A stretch of 64,000 nt of DNA from Stappia stellulata (GCF_020176715.1 NZ_JAIVMF010000011.1:62001-126000), one strand, 5' to 3'. Positions 34,957 through 44,246 are shown, numbered from the stretch's first letter. The notes: generated by a model not told the origin, from the letters alone. Program-made: numbers and translations.

Positions 34957-37197
34957 TCAGTCGAGCCCGCGGACCGGGATGCTGGCGCCCGGTTTGGGGT
35001 GGAAGATCCGCTGGATGGCAAACACCACGGCGGCGACCGCGATACCGCTCAGATCGGTCCAGATCCCGCCCTCGATCATCAGCAGTGCTGCGAGGATCAG
35101 CCCGATGCGCAGGAACCAGGCGGCGAAACCGCCGAGGAACCAGCCCTGAACGCCCGAACTGAGCAGGAACACGCCGACGATGGCGGTCACCGCCGCGCGG
35201 GCGATCTCCAGCGTCGTGCCTTCCATCAGGAGCGCGGAGTTGTAGAAGAACATGAAGGGCACGATGAAGGCGGCGATGCCGAACTTGAAGGAGGTCACCG
35301 AGGTTTCCATCGGATTCGCCCCGGAGATACCGGCGGCCGCGTAACTTGCCAGCGCGACCGGTGGCGTGATCGCCGAAAGAACCGCGTAGTAGAACACGAA
35401 GAAATGCGCGGTGAGCAGCGGAATACCGAGTTCGACGAGGCCCGGCGCGACCACGGAGGCCGCCACCGCATAGGCGGCCGTCGTCGGCATGCCCATGCCG
35501 AGCAGGATCGCGATGCACATGGCAAAGAACAGCGCCAGCAGTTGGCTCGCCTCGGCAAGACCCAGAAGCAGCGAGGAGAAGCGCGCGCCGACGCCGGTCA
35601 GCGAGATCACGCCGACGATGATGCCGGCGCAGGCGCAGACCGCGATGATCTGCACCGACATGGTTCCGGCGAGTTCGAACGCCTTGGCGATCGAGCGGAT
35701 CCCCATGCGATAGGGCGTCAGCCAGGAGACGACGGCAGCGGCCATGGTGGCGAGCGTGCCGGCGCGGATCACCGAGTAGCCCATGAACAGCGCGTAGATC
35801 AAGATGATGATCGGCAGGAACAGATAGACCTGACGCGCCAGTCGGGCGAACTTCGGCAACTCGTCGGCGCGCATGCCGCGCATGCCGAGCTTGGCCGCTT
35901 CCATGTCGACCATGAAGTAGACCGACACGAAGTAGAGGATCGCCGGGATCAGCGCGGCAAGCGTGATGTCGGTGTAGGGAATGCCGGTGATCTCGGCCAT
36001 GATAAAGGCGCCGGCGCCCATGATCGGCGGCATGATCTGGCCGCCGGTGGAGGCGGCCGCCTCGACCGCGCCGGCGGTCTTGCGGTGGTAGCCGACCTGC
36101 TTCATCAGCGGGATGGTGAGCGAGCCGGTGGAGACCACATTGCCGGCGGACGTGCCGTTGATCATGCCCATCAGGCCGGAGGCGAAGATCGCCACCTTGG
36201 CCGGACCGCCGCGGGCGCGACCGGCGGCTGCGAATGCGAAGTTCACGAAGTACTCGCCGACCTTGGAGGCCTGCAGGAAGGCCGCGAAGATGATGAACAG
36301 GATGATGTAGGTCGACGACACGGCGGTGGTCGGGCCCAAGATGCCGGCGTCGGTATAGACCTGGCTGAAGAAGCGCTGCCAGGTGATCGCCGGCGAATTC
36401 AGGAAGCCGGGCAACAGGTCGCCGACGAAAACATAGATCAGGAAGATCGCGGAAATCACGATCAATGCCATGCCGGCAACGCGGCGGGTCAGCTCCATGA
36501 TCAGCGCCGTGCCGGCGACGGCGGCGATCGAGATGCCGATCGGCGCGAAGGGCGTGCCGGTCGAATTGCGCATCAAGGTGCCGTAGATGATGATCAGATA
36601 GGTCGCGACCGAAACGCCGCAGACGGCCAGCACGATGTCGGGCGCGGCGAAGCCGGAGCGCTCGCGCTTGTGGAACCACGACAGGACGATGCCGCCCATG
36701 GTGGCGATGATCAGCGGCAGGCCGAAGAGATAGGTCTCGTTGAACTTGATCCGCGGATCCATGCCGTTCCAGCTTACGCCGTTGCTGATCTCGACGCCGA
36801 AGGACATGGCGGTGCCGAGCGAAAACAGCGCGGGAACCATCAGGGCATAGGCCACATAACCCAGGGTCCTGGTTTCCTCGTCCTTGCCCGGAAAGTCGAG
36901 CCGGCCGGCGTAGAGGATAAAGCCGAGAGCCAGGGCTCCGGCGACGTGGGCGATGCGGAAGTTCCAGGTTTCCATCGGAAAGGACGGAAGCAGGGGCACC
37001 CGAATGCCGGTCCACTCGGAAATCGACACGCCGTTGAGGGCGGCCATGTGGAACAGCGCATAGAGCGCGGCAAAGGCACTCACGAAGATGAGGGCCTTGC
37101 CCTCGTACAGTCGACGGTTGATCTCGACCGGTTCGTCGTCGACGCCCTTGGCGATCATGTGGTCTTCGGATTCCGTGACAGCGCTCTTGTCCGTCAT
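34957..37197 (-). CDS. TAXI-type TRAP transporter fused permease (DctQM)
   Basis: 746 residues with around 17-18 hydrophobic helices. A short DctQ-like N-terminal part (about residues 30-220) runs into the large DctM domain. TRAP-M signatures include GMINGTSAGNVVSTGSLTIPLMKQVGYHRKTAGAVEAAASTGGQIMPPIMGAGAFIMAEITG and GMGMPTTAAYAVAASVVAPGLVELGI. This fused form accompanies TAXI binding proteins and imports solutes by ion symport. It lies downstream of the TAXI binding-protein gene, with a strong hairpin between. No transport substrate can be read from sequence. Confidence 0.9.
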   Translation of the reverse strand: MTDKSAVTESEDHMIAKGVDDEPVEINRRLYEGKALIFVSAFAALYALFHMAALNGVSISEWTGIRVPLLPSFPMETWNFRIAHVAGALALGFILYAGRLDFPGKDEETRTLGYVAYALMVPALFSLGTAMSFGVEISNGVSWNGMDPRIKFNETYLFGLPLIIATMGGIVLSWFHKRERSGFAAPDIVLAVCGVSVATYLIIIYGTLMRNSTGTPFAPIGISIAAVAGTALIMELTRRVAGMALIVISAIFLIYVFVGDLLPGFLNSPAITWQRFFSQVYTDAGILGPTTAVSSTYIILFIIFAAFLQASKVGEYFVNFAFAAAGRARGGPAKVAIFASGLMGMINGTSAGNVVSTGSLTIPLMKQVGYHRKTAGAVEAAASTGGQIMPPIMGAGAFIMAEITGIPYTDITLAALIPAILYFVSVYFMVDMEAAKLGMRGMRADELPKFARLARQVYLFLPIIILIYALFMGYSVIRAGTLATMAAAVVSWLTPYRMGIRSIAKAFELAGTMSVQIIAVCACAGIIVGVISLTGVGARFSSLLLGLAEASQLLALFFAMCIAILLGMGMPTTAAYAVAASVVAPGLVELGIPLLTAHFFVFYYAVLSAITPPVALASYAAAGISGANPMETSVTSFKFGIAAFIVPFMFFYNSALLMEGTTLEIARAAVTAIVGVFLLSSGVQGWFLGGFAAWFLRIGLILAALLMIEGGIWTDLSGIAVAAVVFAIQRIFHPKPGASIPVRGLD

Positions 37198-37251
37198 GCC
37201 TGCTCCCCCCGGGGTGCGTTATCTTGTTGCGATAACAGTTCTTCTTGTTCA

Positions 37252-37279
37252 GGCAGGGCCCCTATGGCGGGGCCCTGCC
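37252..37279 (-). terminator. Intercistronic hairpin between TAXI binding protein and permease
   Basis: Perfect 11-bp stem GGCAGGGCCCC / GGGGCCCTGCC with a six-base loop, 22 bases past the binding-protein stop. It has no T-run on the minus strand. Such hairpins commonly raise the binding-protein to permease ratio. Confidence 0.65.
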
Positions 37280-37300
37280 AGGTGTCGGCGATGGTAAGGC

Positions 37301-38284
37301 TTACTTGCCGTGGATCATGTCGTCCGGAATGCTCGCGCCGGCGTTCTCGATGAACCATTCGGCGGCACCCGGGTGCCACTTCAGGACCTTGTTCTTGTCC
37401 CAGTTCTCGGGAAGCGTCGAACGGGCGGCCTTATGGATGCCGACCATGCGCTCGTTGTCGGACATCACGACATCGACCGCCGCCTTCACGAAGGAGGCCG
37501 GCAGGTCGCAGTTGGCGACGGCGAAGTTCCACATGGAGACCGAGCGAGCCGGCGCCTTCAGCGTGGAATAGGTGCTTTCCGCGATCTGGAACTCGGAGAC
37601 CGGGAAGGCCTCCATGATCTTGGCCTGCTCTTCTTCCGTGAACTCGATGATGTTGATGTCGGTCTGGACTTCCAGCTGGCTGACAGCGGGAACCGGGACG
37701 CCGGCGGCAAAGGCGATCACGTCGAGCAGACCGTCCTGAAGCTGACCGCCGAGATCCGACCAGCCGCCGTTGCGGCGCTCGAAGTTGACGCCCAGCGCTT
37801 CCATCATGCGCGGGAAGTAAGTGTCGGAGGTCGACCCGGCCGGGCCGAAACCGATCTTGGCGCCGTCCGGAATGTCGGCGATCGACTTGATGCCGGACGA
37901 GGCCAGCGCGGTCACCGAGAACGGCGTCTGATACATCGGGAACATCGCGCAGGCGTTGTCCATCTTGAGACCCGGCGCGATCGGGTTGGTGCCGGCCAGC
38001 GATTCAGCCGCCGGACCCATCGTGGTCATGCCGAACTGCGCGTCGCCGGTGTGCACCAGCGCCATGTTCTGCATCGGGCCGCCGGTGACTTCGCCACCGC
38101 CGGAAATGCCGAGCTGATCGGCGACAAGGTTCGCCCAGCCGGAGCCATAGGCGAAATAGGTGCCGCCCTGCGATGCGGTGCCGACCGTGAAGCTTTCCGG
38201 CCAGCCGGTGCGGTCCTGAGCGACGGCGACCGAGGTGGACATCGCGACGGCAACCAGCGTGCCTGTAAGGGCTTTGAGTTTCAT
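37301..38284 (-). CDS. TAXI family TRAP transporter solute-binding protein
   Basis: 327 residues from the ATG at 38284 with GGAGGA upstream; longer in-frame extensions lack a signal. Signal peptide KLKALTGTLVAVAMSTSVAVAQ, then FTVGTASQGGTYFAYGSGWANLVADQLGI, the diagnostic TAXI start (T-A-x-x-G-G-T-Y). A NM ALVHTGDAQFGMTTMGPAAESLAG ligand-site block and GFGPAGSTSDTYFPRMMEALG follow. It delivers an unidentified, probably carboxylate, ligand to the fused permease. The adjacent DctBD-like pair likely controls it. Confidence 0.9.
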   Translation of the reverse strand: MKLKALTGTLVAVAMSTSVAVAQDRTGWPESFTVGTASQGGTYFAYGSGWANLVADQLGISGGGEVTGGPMQNMALVHTGDAQFGMTTMGPAAESLAGTNPIAPGLKMDNACAMFPMYQTPFSVTALASSGIKSIADIPDGAKIGFGPAGSTSDTYFPRMMEALGVNFERRNGGWSDLGGQLQDGLLDVIAFAAGVPVPAVSQLEVQTDINIIEFTEEEQAKIMEAFPVSEFQIAESTYSTLKAPARSVSMWNFAVANCDLPASFVKAAVDVVMSDNERMVGIHKAARSTLPENWDKNKVLKWHPGAAEWFIENAGASIPDDMIHGK

Positions 38285-38354
38285 GGGTTCCTCCAGATTT
38301 CCGCCGGACAGCCAGGAAACAAGGTCCCCGCTCCCTCCCGTCCGGCATTCTTTC

Positions 38355-38374
38355 GGGTGGACAGAGATCCACCC
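38355..38374. promoter_or_regulatory. Inverted repeat GGGTGGA-N6-TCCACCC upstream of the TAXI gene
   Basis: Perfect seven-base arms at 38355-38361 and 38368-38374, about 71-90 bases before the binding-protein start. It may be an operator or a leader hairpin. It is not followed by T residues on the minus strand. Confidence 0.4.
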
Positions 38375-38510
38375 TACAGGCCTCTCGGGGCCCGCACCGG
38401 TCAAAAAAGGAGCGACCTCGCATAAAAACAAGAGCGCTTGCGCAGTTCATCTCCGGTGATTTTGCAATTCCGGTAAAAATGGGTCGATCAGGTAACATGA
38501 CAGGCCAAAC

Positions 38511-38532
38511 GGTGGGTCACCTTCTACCCACC
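38511..38532. promoter_or_regulatory. Inverted repeat GGTGGGT-N8-ACCCACC, candidate site for the DctD-like regulator
   Basis: Perfect seven-base arms at 38511-38517 and 38526-38532, in the gap between the regulator gene and the TAXI gene, about 230 bases upstream of the latter. That is a typical distance for an enhancer-type site bound by a sigma54 activator. No convincing -24/-12 promoter was found by eye. Confidence 0.45.
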
Positions 38533-38555
38533 GCAACGTTCAAGCGTCGCCGCCC

Positions 38556-39908
38556 TCAGTCATCGTCCAGAAAGTCGTCCCGCGACAGGCCGTATTTCTG
38601 CATCTTCTCGTAGAGGGCCTTGCGCGAGATTCTGAGGCTTTCGTAGGTGTCCTTCAGCCGGCCGCCGTTCGCGGCAAGACTAGCGGCCACGAGAGCTTTT
38701 TCGTGATCGGCCAATTGTTCCGCAAGGCCGGGCCGGTCGGGCGACAAGTGTTCGTCGAAGCTGCGCCCGAGAGCGAGGTCGAAGCCGAGAACATATCGGT
38801 CCGCGGCATTGCGCAACTCGCGCACGTTCCCCGGCCACTCCTGGGCGGCGATCGAGGACAGCACCGCGCCCGAGACCTCCGCGACCTCGCGCTTGTAGCG
38901 GGCCGCGGCTTCGGCGACGAGCTGCAGGAACAGGTTCGGCACGTCCTCGCGGCGCTCGCGCAGCGGCGGTATCTGCAGCGTGACGACGTTGAGGCGGTAC
39001 AGCAGGTCGGCGCGGAACCGACCGGCCTCCGCCTCTTTCACCAGATCCAGCTTGCTGGTGGCGACAAAGCGGACGTCCAGTTCCAGCCGTTCGTTGGAGC
39101 CGAGCCGGGCGATCACCCGGTTCTGGATGGCGTGCAGCAGCTTGGCCTGCATCGCCTGGGACAGGCAGTCGATCTCGTCGAGCAGTACCGTGCCGCCGCG
39201 CGCCGCCTCGAAGCGCCCGACGCGGGTGCGCATGGCGCCGGCGAAGGCCCCCGCCTCGTGGCCGAAGAGCTCGCGCTCGATCATGTCGGCGGGAAGGGCG
39301 GCGCAATTGATCTGGATGAAGGGCATGTTCGCACGGCTGGATGCCTGATGCAGCGCCCGCGCCGCGACTTCCTTGCCAACCCCGGTTTCGCCCAGGATCA
39401 GCACATCCACCTCCGCCGCCGCCACGCGCCTCACCTGCTGGCGCAGCGCCGCCATGACCGCACTCTGGCCATGGATCTGCACGTCGATCGCCTCGCGGGC
39501 ATCGACCTGCCGGCGCAACACGCGGTTTTCCAGCGTCAGCCGACGCTTTTCCAGCGCGCGCCGCACGGTTTCCGTCAGGCGGCTGGGCGCGAAGGGCTTT
39601 TCGAGGAAATCATAGGCGCCGTCGCGCATCGAGTTGACCGCCAGTTCGACGTCGCCCTGCCCGGTCACCAGGATCACCGGAAAGGCCGGGTCGATCTCCA
39701 GTGCGCGTCGCATCAGCGTCAGCCCGTCCATCCCCGGCAGGCGGATGTCGGTGACGAGCACGCCGGGAAAGTCGCGCTTCAACTGGCCAAGGGCCGCCTC
39801 CGCGTCGCCGAAACACTGGGCGGACAATCCGTCGAGCTGCAGGCTCTGCTCGGCGGCAAACCGCAGATGTTCCTCGTCATCCACAAAAAGGACCGTATCG
39901 ATCTTCAT
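38556..39908 (-). CDS. Sigma54-dependent response regulator (DctD-like)
   Basis: 450 residues. Receiver domain with acidic DDEE at 10-13 and phospho-Asp54 (VTDIRLPGMDG). AAA+ domain with Walker A GETGVGKE, LFGHEAGAFAGA (the GAFTGA loop with Thr changed to Ala), Walker B GGTVLLDEI and the arginine-finger region FRADLLYRLNVV. Fis-type helix-turn-helix at the C-terminus (GRLKDTYESLRISRKALYEKMQKYGL). Unlike the regulator at 25441, it keeps the parts needed for sigma54 activation. ATGA overlap with the kinase gene; the likely target is the TAXI transporter downstream. Confidence 0.9.
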   Translation of the reverse strand: MKIDTVLFVDDEEHLRFAAEQSLQLDGLSAQCFGDAEAALGQLKRDFPGVLVTDIRLPGMDGLTLMRRALEIDPAFPVILVTGQGDVELAVNSMRDGAYDFLEKPFAPSRLTETVRRALEKRRLTLENRVLRRQVDAREAIDVQIHGQSAVMAALRQQVRRVAAAEVDVLILGETGVGKEVAARALHQASSRANMPFIQINCAALPADMIERELFGHEAGAFAGAMRTRVGRFEAARGGTVLLDEIDCLSQAMQAKLLHAIQNRVIARLGSNERLELDVRFVATSKLDLVKEAEAGRFRADLLYRLNVVTLQIPPLRERREDVPNLFLQLVAEAAARYKREVAEVSGAVLSSIAAQEWPGNVRELRNAADRYVLGFDLALGRSFDEHLSPDRPGLAEQLADHEKALVAASLAANGGRLKDTYESLRISRKALYEKMQKYGLSRDDFLDDD

Positions 39909-41776
39909 TCGGCCGCCGTCTCCCGCGCGTCCAGGGCCACCGTGTCGGCCTGTGCCGCCTGCAGCTCCAGACTGAAGACGGCACCGTTCTGCGCGTGGTT
40001 CTGCGCAAGCAGGCGGCCGCCGAAGTCCCGGATGATGTTGTAGGAGATCGAGAGCCCGAGGCCGAGGCCGCGACCCGGCGTCTTGGTGGTGAAGAAGGGA
40101 TCGAAGATCTTGCCGATGGTCTCCTCGTCGATGCCGGGTCCGTGGTCGCGGATCTTCAGGCTCCAGCGGTCGCCAACCCGCGACAGGCCGACCTCGATCA
40201 CCGGCCTCTCCTCATCCTCCATCGCGTCGAGCGCGTTGTTGAGCAAATTGACGATCACCTGCTGCAGCCGCACGTGGCCGCCGATCACCCAGGCGGGCTC
40301 GTCGGGCAGGTCGAGCCGCACGTCAACCCGCCCCGCCTCCAGCCGCCCCTGGAGAATGGCAAGCGCATCCTGCATCACCGGCACCAGCTCGACCGGACGG
40401 ACCTTCTCCTGCGGCCGGCGGGCAAAATTCCGCAGATGCTTGGAAATCGACGCCATGCGGTCGGTCATGGCGGAGATGCGGCGGATGTTCTCGCGCGTTT
40501 CCTCCTCCCGTCCGCGTGCCAGGAACTGGATGGCGTTGTCGGCATAGGATTTGACCGCCGCAAGCGGCTGGTTGAACTCATGGCTGAGTGCTGCGGACAT
40601 CTGCCCGAGCGCGGCGAGCTTGCCGGCCTGGATCAATTCGGTCTGGGTCTGGCGCAGGCGGTTTTCCGCGTCGCGGCGTTCGCGCACCTCCTCGACCAGC
40701 TTGTCGTTGGCCTGCTTGAGATCCAGCGTGCGTTCCGCGATCCGCGCCTCCAGCGTTTCCGTCGCCGCCCGCTGGACGGCAATCCGCTCCAGAAGCTGAG
40801 CCCGGCGCTGGAGATAGAAGGCGACGCCGAACCCGAGCAGCATGATCAAGAGCGCCAGGATCGACACGGCGCCAAGCGCCTGGGCATTCGCCCGCTCGGT
40901 CGGGGTCAGGATCGTGACGGCCCAGCCGGCGTCGTGGATCGGCAATGTGTTGGCGATGAACTCCCTGCCCTGCCCGTCGACCTCGATGGACAGCAGCGCC
41001 ATGTCGCCGCGCAGCGGCGAGGCCGTGTTGGGCAGCAGCTCCATCCTGTCGACCGGATACTGGCGGATCGCCTCGATGCGCTCCCGCTCCCCGTCCGAGA
41101 GCGGCCGCACGGTGCGAAAGTGCCAGCGCGGATTGCTGGACATGAAAACGACACCGTTGAGATCCCTGACGATCACCCAGTGATCGCCGCCGCGCCAGGC
41201 CTCCTCGAAGGGCGCGACCAGGAATTTCACCGCGACGACCCCGATGATGCGCTGCCCGACCTCCACCGGAAACGCGTAGAAATAGCCGCGCTCGCCGGAG
41301 GTGGTGCCGAGCGCGAAAAAACGGCCGAGACCGCCCTCGACCGCCTGGGTGAAATAGGGCCGATAGCCGAAATTCCGTCCGACAAAGGAGAGTTCCTTGC
41401 GGTAGCTGCTGGCGGCGATGGTGAGGCCGGTCGTGTCCATCAGATAAACGTCTGAGGCTTTCAGGCGTTCCGCGGTCAGGCGCAATTCCTCGTTCACGCG
41501 CTGCAGCAGTTCGGTATCGTCCGGCGCCTGCAACGCCTGCGCCAGAACCGGGCGCTCGGCGATCAGGCCGGGCAGCGGCTCGTAGCGACGCAGCGCCCCG
41601 TTCAGCCCTTCCACCGTCAGGCGCAGCGTTTCCTTGCCCCTCAGCCCCGCCTGGATCTGGAAGAAGGCCTCCAGACGCGGAAAGGTGACGAGCGTGGCGA
41701 CAACCGCCAGCGCCGCGAATGCCATCAGCGCCTTGCCGCCGGTAAAGCGGGTGGGTGTCGAGGTCCGGGTCTTCAT
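39905..41776 (-). CDS. Membrane sensor histidine kinase (DctB-like)
   Basis: 623 residues from the ATG at 41776; the longer frame has no signal. Membrane helix near 16-35, a double-PAS/Cache periplasmic domain (LMDTTGLTIAASSYRKELSFVGRNFGYRPYFTQAVEGG is classic DctB), second helix (AVSILALLIMLLGFGVAFYL), a coiled coil, then H-box ALSHEFNQPLAAVKSYADN and N, G1 and G2 ATPase boxes. DctB-type sensors read C4-dicarboxylates or similar organic acids directly. Pairing with a TRAP transporter fits that role. It overlaps its regulator gene by four bases. Confidence 0.92.
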   Translation of the reverse strand: MKTRTSTPTRFTGGKALMAFAALAVVATLVTFPRLEAFFQIQAGLRGKETLRLTVEGLNGALRRYEPLPGLIAERPVLAQALQAPDDTELLQRVNEELRLTAERLKASDVYLMDTTGLTIAASSYRKELSFVGRNFGYRPYFTQAVEGGLGRFFALGTTSGERGYFYAFPVEVGQRIIGVVAVKFLVAPFEEAWRGGDHWVIVRDLNGVVFMSSNPRWHFRTVRPLSDGERERIEAIRQYPVDRMELLPNTASPLRGDMALLSIEVDGQGREFIANTLPIHDAGWAVTILTPTERANAQALGAVSILALLIMLLGFGVAFYLQRRAQLLERIAVQRAATETLEARIAERTLDLKQANDKLVEEVRERRDAENRLRQTQTELIQAGKLAALGQMSAALSHEFNQPLAAVKSYADNAIQFLARGREEETRENIRRISAMTDRMASISKHLRNFARRPQEKVRPVELVPVMQDALAILQGRLEAGRVDVRLDLPDEPAWVIGGHVRLQQVIVNLLNNALDAMEDEERPVIEVGLSRVGDRWSLKIRDHGPGIDEETIGKIFDPFFTTKTPGRGLGLGLSISYNIIRDFGGRLLAQNHAQNGAVFSLELQAAQADTVALDARETAAE

Positions 41777-41979
41777 GCGATGCAGTATGCCGGGCCGCGT
41801 CGACAACGTCGACGTCGCTTTGCCGCTGCGCAAACTCGCACACAACAAACCGTGTTCTCGTTCGACCTGTGCTTGAGATCTGCGCAGGGAGCACGAGCCG
41901 GCTGCGACGGATCGTGTCGGAGGTCTGCAGCGATCCCCGATAAGGGGATTGCCGCGAAACCGCGGCAACCGGACCGGCC

Positions 41980-43131
41980 CTACCAGGCCGCCTCATAGAT
42001 CCGGAGCGCGTCGGCCCGGGTCACCTCCCGGGGATTGTTGACCAGAAGACGGGTCTGGTTCATTGCGTCCGACGCCATGTCGGCCAGCGCCTCGCGGCCA
42101 ATGCCGACATCCCGCAGGCGCGCCGGCAAGCCGCAGCGTCCGGCAAGCGCGGCGAGGCTGTCGCAGAAGGCGGCCGCGCAATTCCCGACGCCGCCCAGGT
42201 CGGGAAACAGGATCGGCGCGATCTCCTCATACCCTCCGGGCGCGGTTTCAATATTGAAGCGCAGGACATGCGGCAGCACCAGCGCGTTCGACAGCCCGTG
42301 CGGCACCTTGAAGCGTCCGCCGATGGGATAGGCCAGCGCATGGACGGCGGCGACCGGCGAATTGGCGAAGGCCTGCCCGGCCAGAAGCGAGCCCAGCAGC
42401 ATGTCGGAGCGTGCGGACATGTCGTCAGGCGTCGTCACCGCCCGCTCCAGCGCGCCTCCCATCAACCGCAGCGCCTCGCAGGCAAGCGCCCGCGACACCG
42501 GATTGTTGTTGGCGCTTTTCGAGCAATAGGCCTCGATGGCATGCACCATCGCGTCGACGCCGGTTGCGGCCGTGACATGGGCGGGAAGGCCGCGCGTGGT
42601 CTCCGGATCGAGGATCGCCAGATCGGGCAGGAGGACCGGGCTGACGACGCCCGACTTCTCGTTTTCGCCGGTGGTGACGATGGCAATCGGCGTCACCTCG
42701 GAGCCGGTTCCGGCCGTGGTGGGAACAACGACGAGTGGAAGGCGGCCGGCCGGCAACTGGCCGATGCCGTAGCTCTTGCGCAGATCGGCCCCGCTTTGCG
42801 CCAGGGCGGCGGCGAGCTTGGCGACATCCAGAGACGACCCTCCGCCAAGGCCAAGAACACCCGTTGCCGAGACCTCCAGCATCCGGTCGCGCGCGGCCAG
42901 GACCACGCTCTCGGACGGATCGGCGGTCACCTCGTGAAACAGATGCACCTCGGCGCCGGCCTTTCGCAGGGCGCGCTCCGCCCTCCCCGGCATGTCGGTC
43001 GCAAGCATTCCAGGGTCCGTGACAATGACGATGCGCGCGCCAAGCAAGGGCGCAGCAAAAGCGTCCAGCCTGTCGAGCAGGCCGGAACCGAAGCGGATCG
43101 AACGGGTGGTGTCGAAGCTAAAGGGCATCAT
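41980..43131 (-). CDS. Iron-containing (group III) alcohol dehydrogenase
   Basis: 383 residues from the double ATG at 43131 (GGAGG nine bases upstream), the usual family length. NAD-binding GGGSSLDVAK, VPTTAGTGSEVTPIAIVT, and metal-ligand histidines in MVHAIEAYCS and HALAYPIGGRFKVPHGLSNALVLPHVLRFN. It oxidises or reduces alcohols, aldehydes or lactaldehyde-like substrates. The same frame runs on for 83 codons to an ATG at 43380 with coding-like third positions, and that ATG overlaps the stop of a 25-codon ORF, so a longer translated form is possible. Confidence 0.88.
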   Translation of the reverse strand: MMPFSFDTTRSIRFGSGLLDRLDAFAAPLLGARIVIVTDPGMLATDMPGRAERALRKAGAEVHLFHEVTADPSESVVLAARDRMLEVSATGVLGLGGGSSLDVAKLAAALAQSGADLRKSYGIGQLPAGRLPLVVVPTTAGTGSEVTPIAIVTTGENEKSGVVSPVLLPDLAILDPETTRGLPAHVTAATGVDAMVHAIEAYCSKSANNNPVSRALACEALRLMGGALERAVTTPDDMSARSDMLLGSLLAGQAFANSPVAAVHALAYPIGGRFKVPHGLSNALVLPHVLRFNIETAPGGYEEIAPILFPDLGGVGNCAAAFCDSLAALAGRCGLPARLRDVGIGREALADMASDAMNQTRLLVNNPREVTRADALRIYEAAW

Positions 43132-43376
43132 CTGGTCGGCCTCCGGGGTCTCTTGCAGCGTCTGCGGATCGTGGAGCCGCGGCAACCGCGCCGTGACACC
43201 GGCATCGCGCTCCTCGACATCGATCCGCAGGTCTCGGGCGAAGATATCGCGGACTTGCGCATATCCGTAAAGCACCACGGCACAGCTGGCGCCAAGCGCC
43301 GGAAAATCATCGGCGTCCGGCGTCACACCGGACGCACGGTCGCGCGCGAACCGCATCGGCTCGCCCGGCGCCCGGT

Positions 43377-43454
43377 TCATGCCCGCGGCTTTGCCACGTC
43401 GTTGAGGTTGATGCCGTTCATCCCGCCCGGCTCATGAGGGTGACGGGGTTTCAT
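43377..43454 (-). CDS. Possible 25-residue ORF coupled to the alcohol dehydrogenase frame
   Basis: Begins MKPRHPHEPGG and ends NDVAKPRA. A strong GGGAAGGAG ribosome site precedes its ATG, an in-frame TGA lies 24 bases upstream, and its own stop overlaps the ATG at 43380 as ATGA. No family recognised. It could be a coupling leader or a short peptide gene; chance is possible. Confidence 0.35.
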   Translation of the reverse strand: MKPRHPHEPGGMNGINLNDVAKPRA

Positions 43455-43510
43455 GGCTCCTTCCCGGCAAACCGGTCAAAACGACGCTCCCTGGCGCGTC
43501 AGCCCCCAGT

Positions 43511-44145
43511 CCACTCGACCAAGAGAACGGCCGGTTCAAGGCACCGGCGCCGGACGGGCTCCGGGTTTCGGACGTCACATCTGTGGCCACTTGGCAGGGC
43601 TTCATCTCTGTCGCCGCGCGCCATCGGCCACGAACCAGTGGCGCCTGCCACGGCTGGCTCATCGACGCGCTTGCCCGGCGTATCATCGGCTGGCGTGTCA
43701 GCCGGACAGCGCCTGCGACCTTTGTCCTCGATGCCCTGGAGCAAGCGCTTCATGATCGGCGTCCCGCTCATGATTGCGGGCCCCGGCACCATTCTGACAG
43801 GGGCGTCCAATGGGTGTCGGTCAGGTACTCGGAGCGGCTGGCCGAGGCCGCAGGCAAGCCTTGCGCCGCAAGTGTCGGCGACAACTACGACAATGCTCTC
43901 GCCGAAACGATCAACCGGCTATACAAGGCCGAAATCATTCATCGGCCCGGACCTTGGCGAAGCTTTGAAACCGGTGAATTCGCCACACTCGACGGGGCGA
44001 CCGGCTCAATCGCAGGCGCTTGCTGGGGCTTGTGGGAAACTTCCCTCCGGCTGAAGCGGAGGAACAATATACCACCCCGTGTCAAACGAACGCGCCCACA
44101 TAACTCAACCCAAACAGCCGCCGCCAAACCTGGCACGGTTCAAAA
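43511..44145 (+). pseudogene. Decayed IS3-family transposase (OrfB) remnant
   Basis: The C-terminal two thirds of an rve/DDE transposase. Visible: FKAPAPDGLRVSDVTSVATWQGF (first Asp), FVLDALEQALHDRRP, HHSDRGVQWVSVRYSERLAEA (second Asp), NYDNALAETINRLYKAEIIHR (Glu). Damage: the N-terminal third and OrfA are absent. About 30 extra bases interrupt the strand after WQGFISVA. A frame change near 43985-44050 moves the terminal PPAEAEEQY motif out of frame. The likely right end is near 44145, some 26 bases from the tRNA-Thr 3' end. Not functional. Confidence 0.85.
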
Positions 44146-44171
44146 ATTAATGGGGCGATCTGGCGAAGAAC

Positions 44172-44246
<75 letters not shown>

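Noticed and set aside
34942-37353. 803-residue plus-strand ORF opposite the TRAP permease
   Set aside because: Asp/His/Gly-rich shadow without membrane or catalytic features.
38375-38510. Possible sigma54 promoter for the TAXI gene (TTGGC-type -24)
   Set aside because: Several GG motifs were checked on the minus strand; none has GC at the required ten-base spacing.
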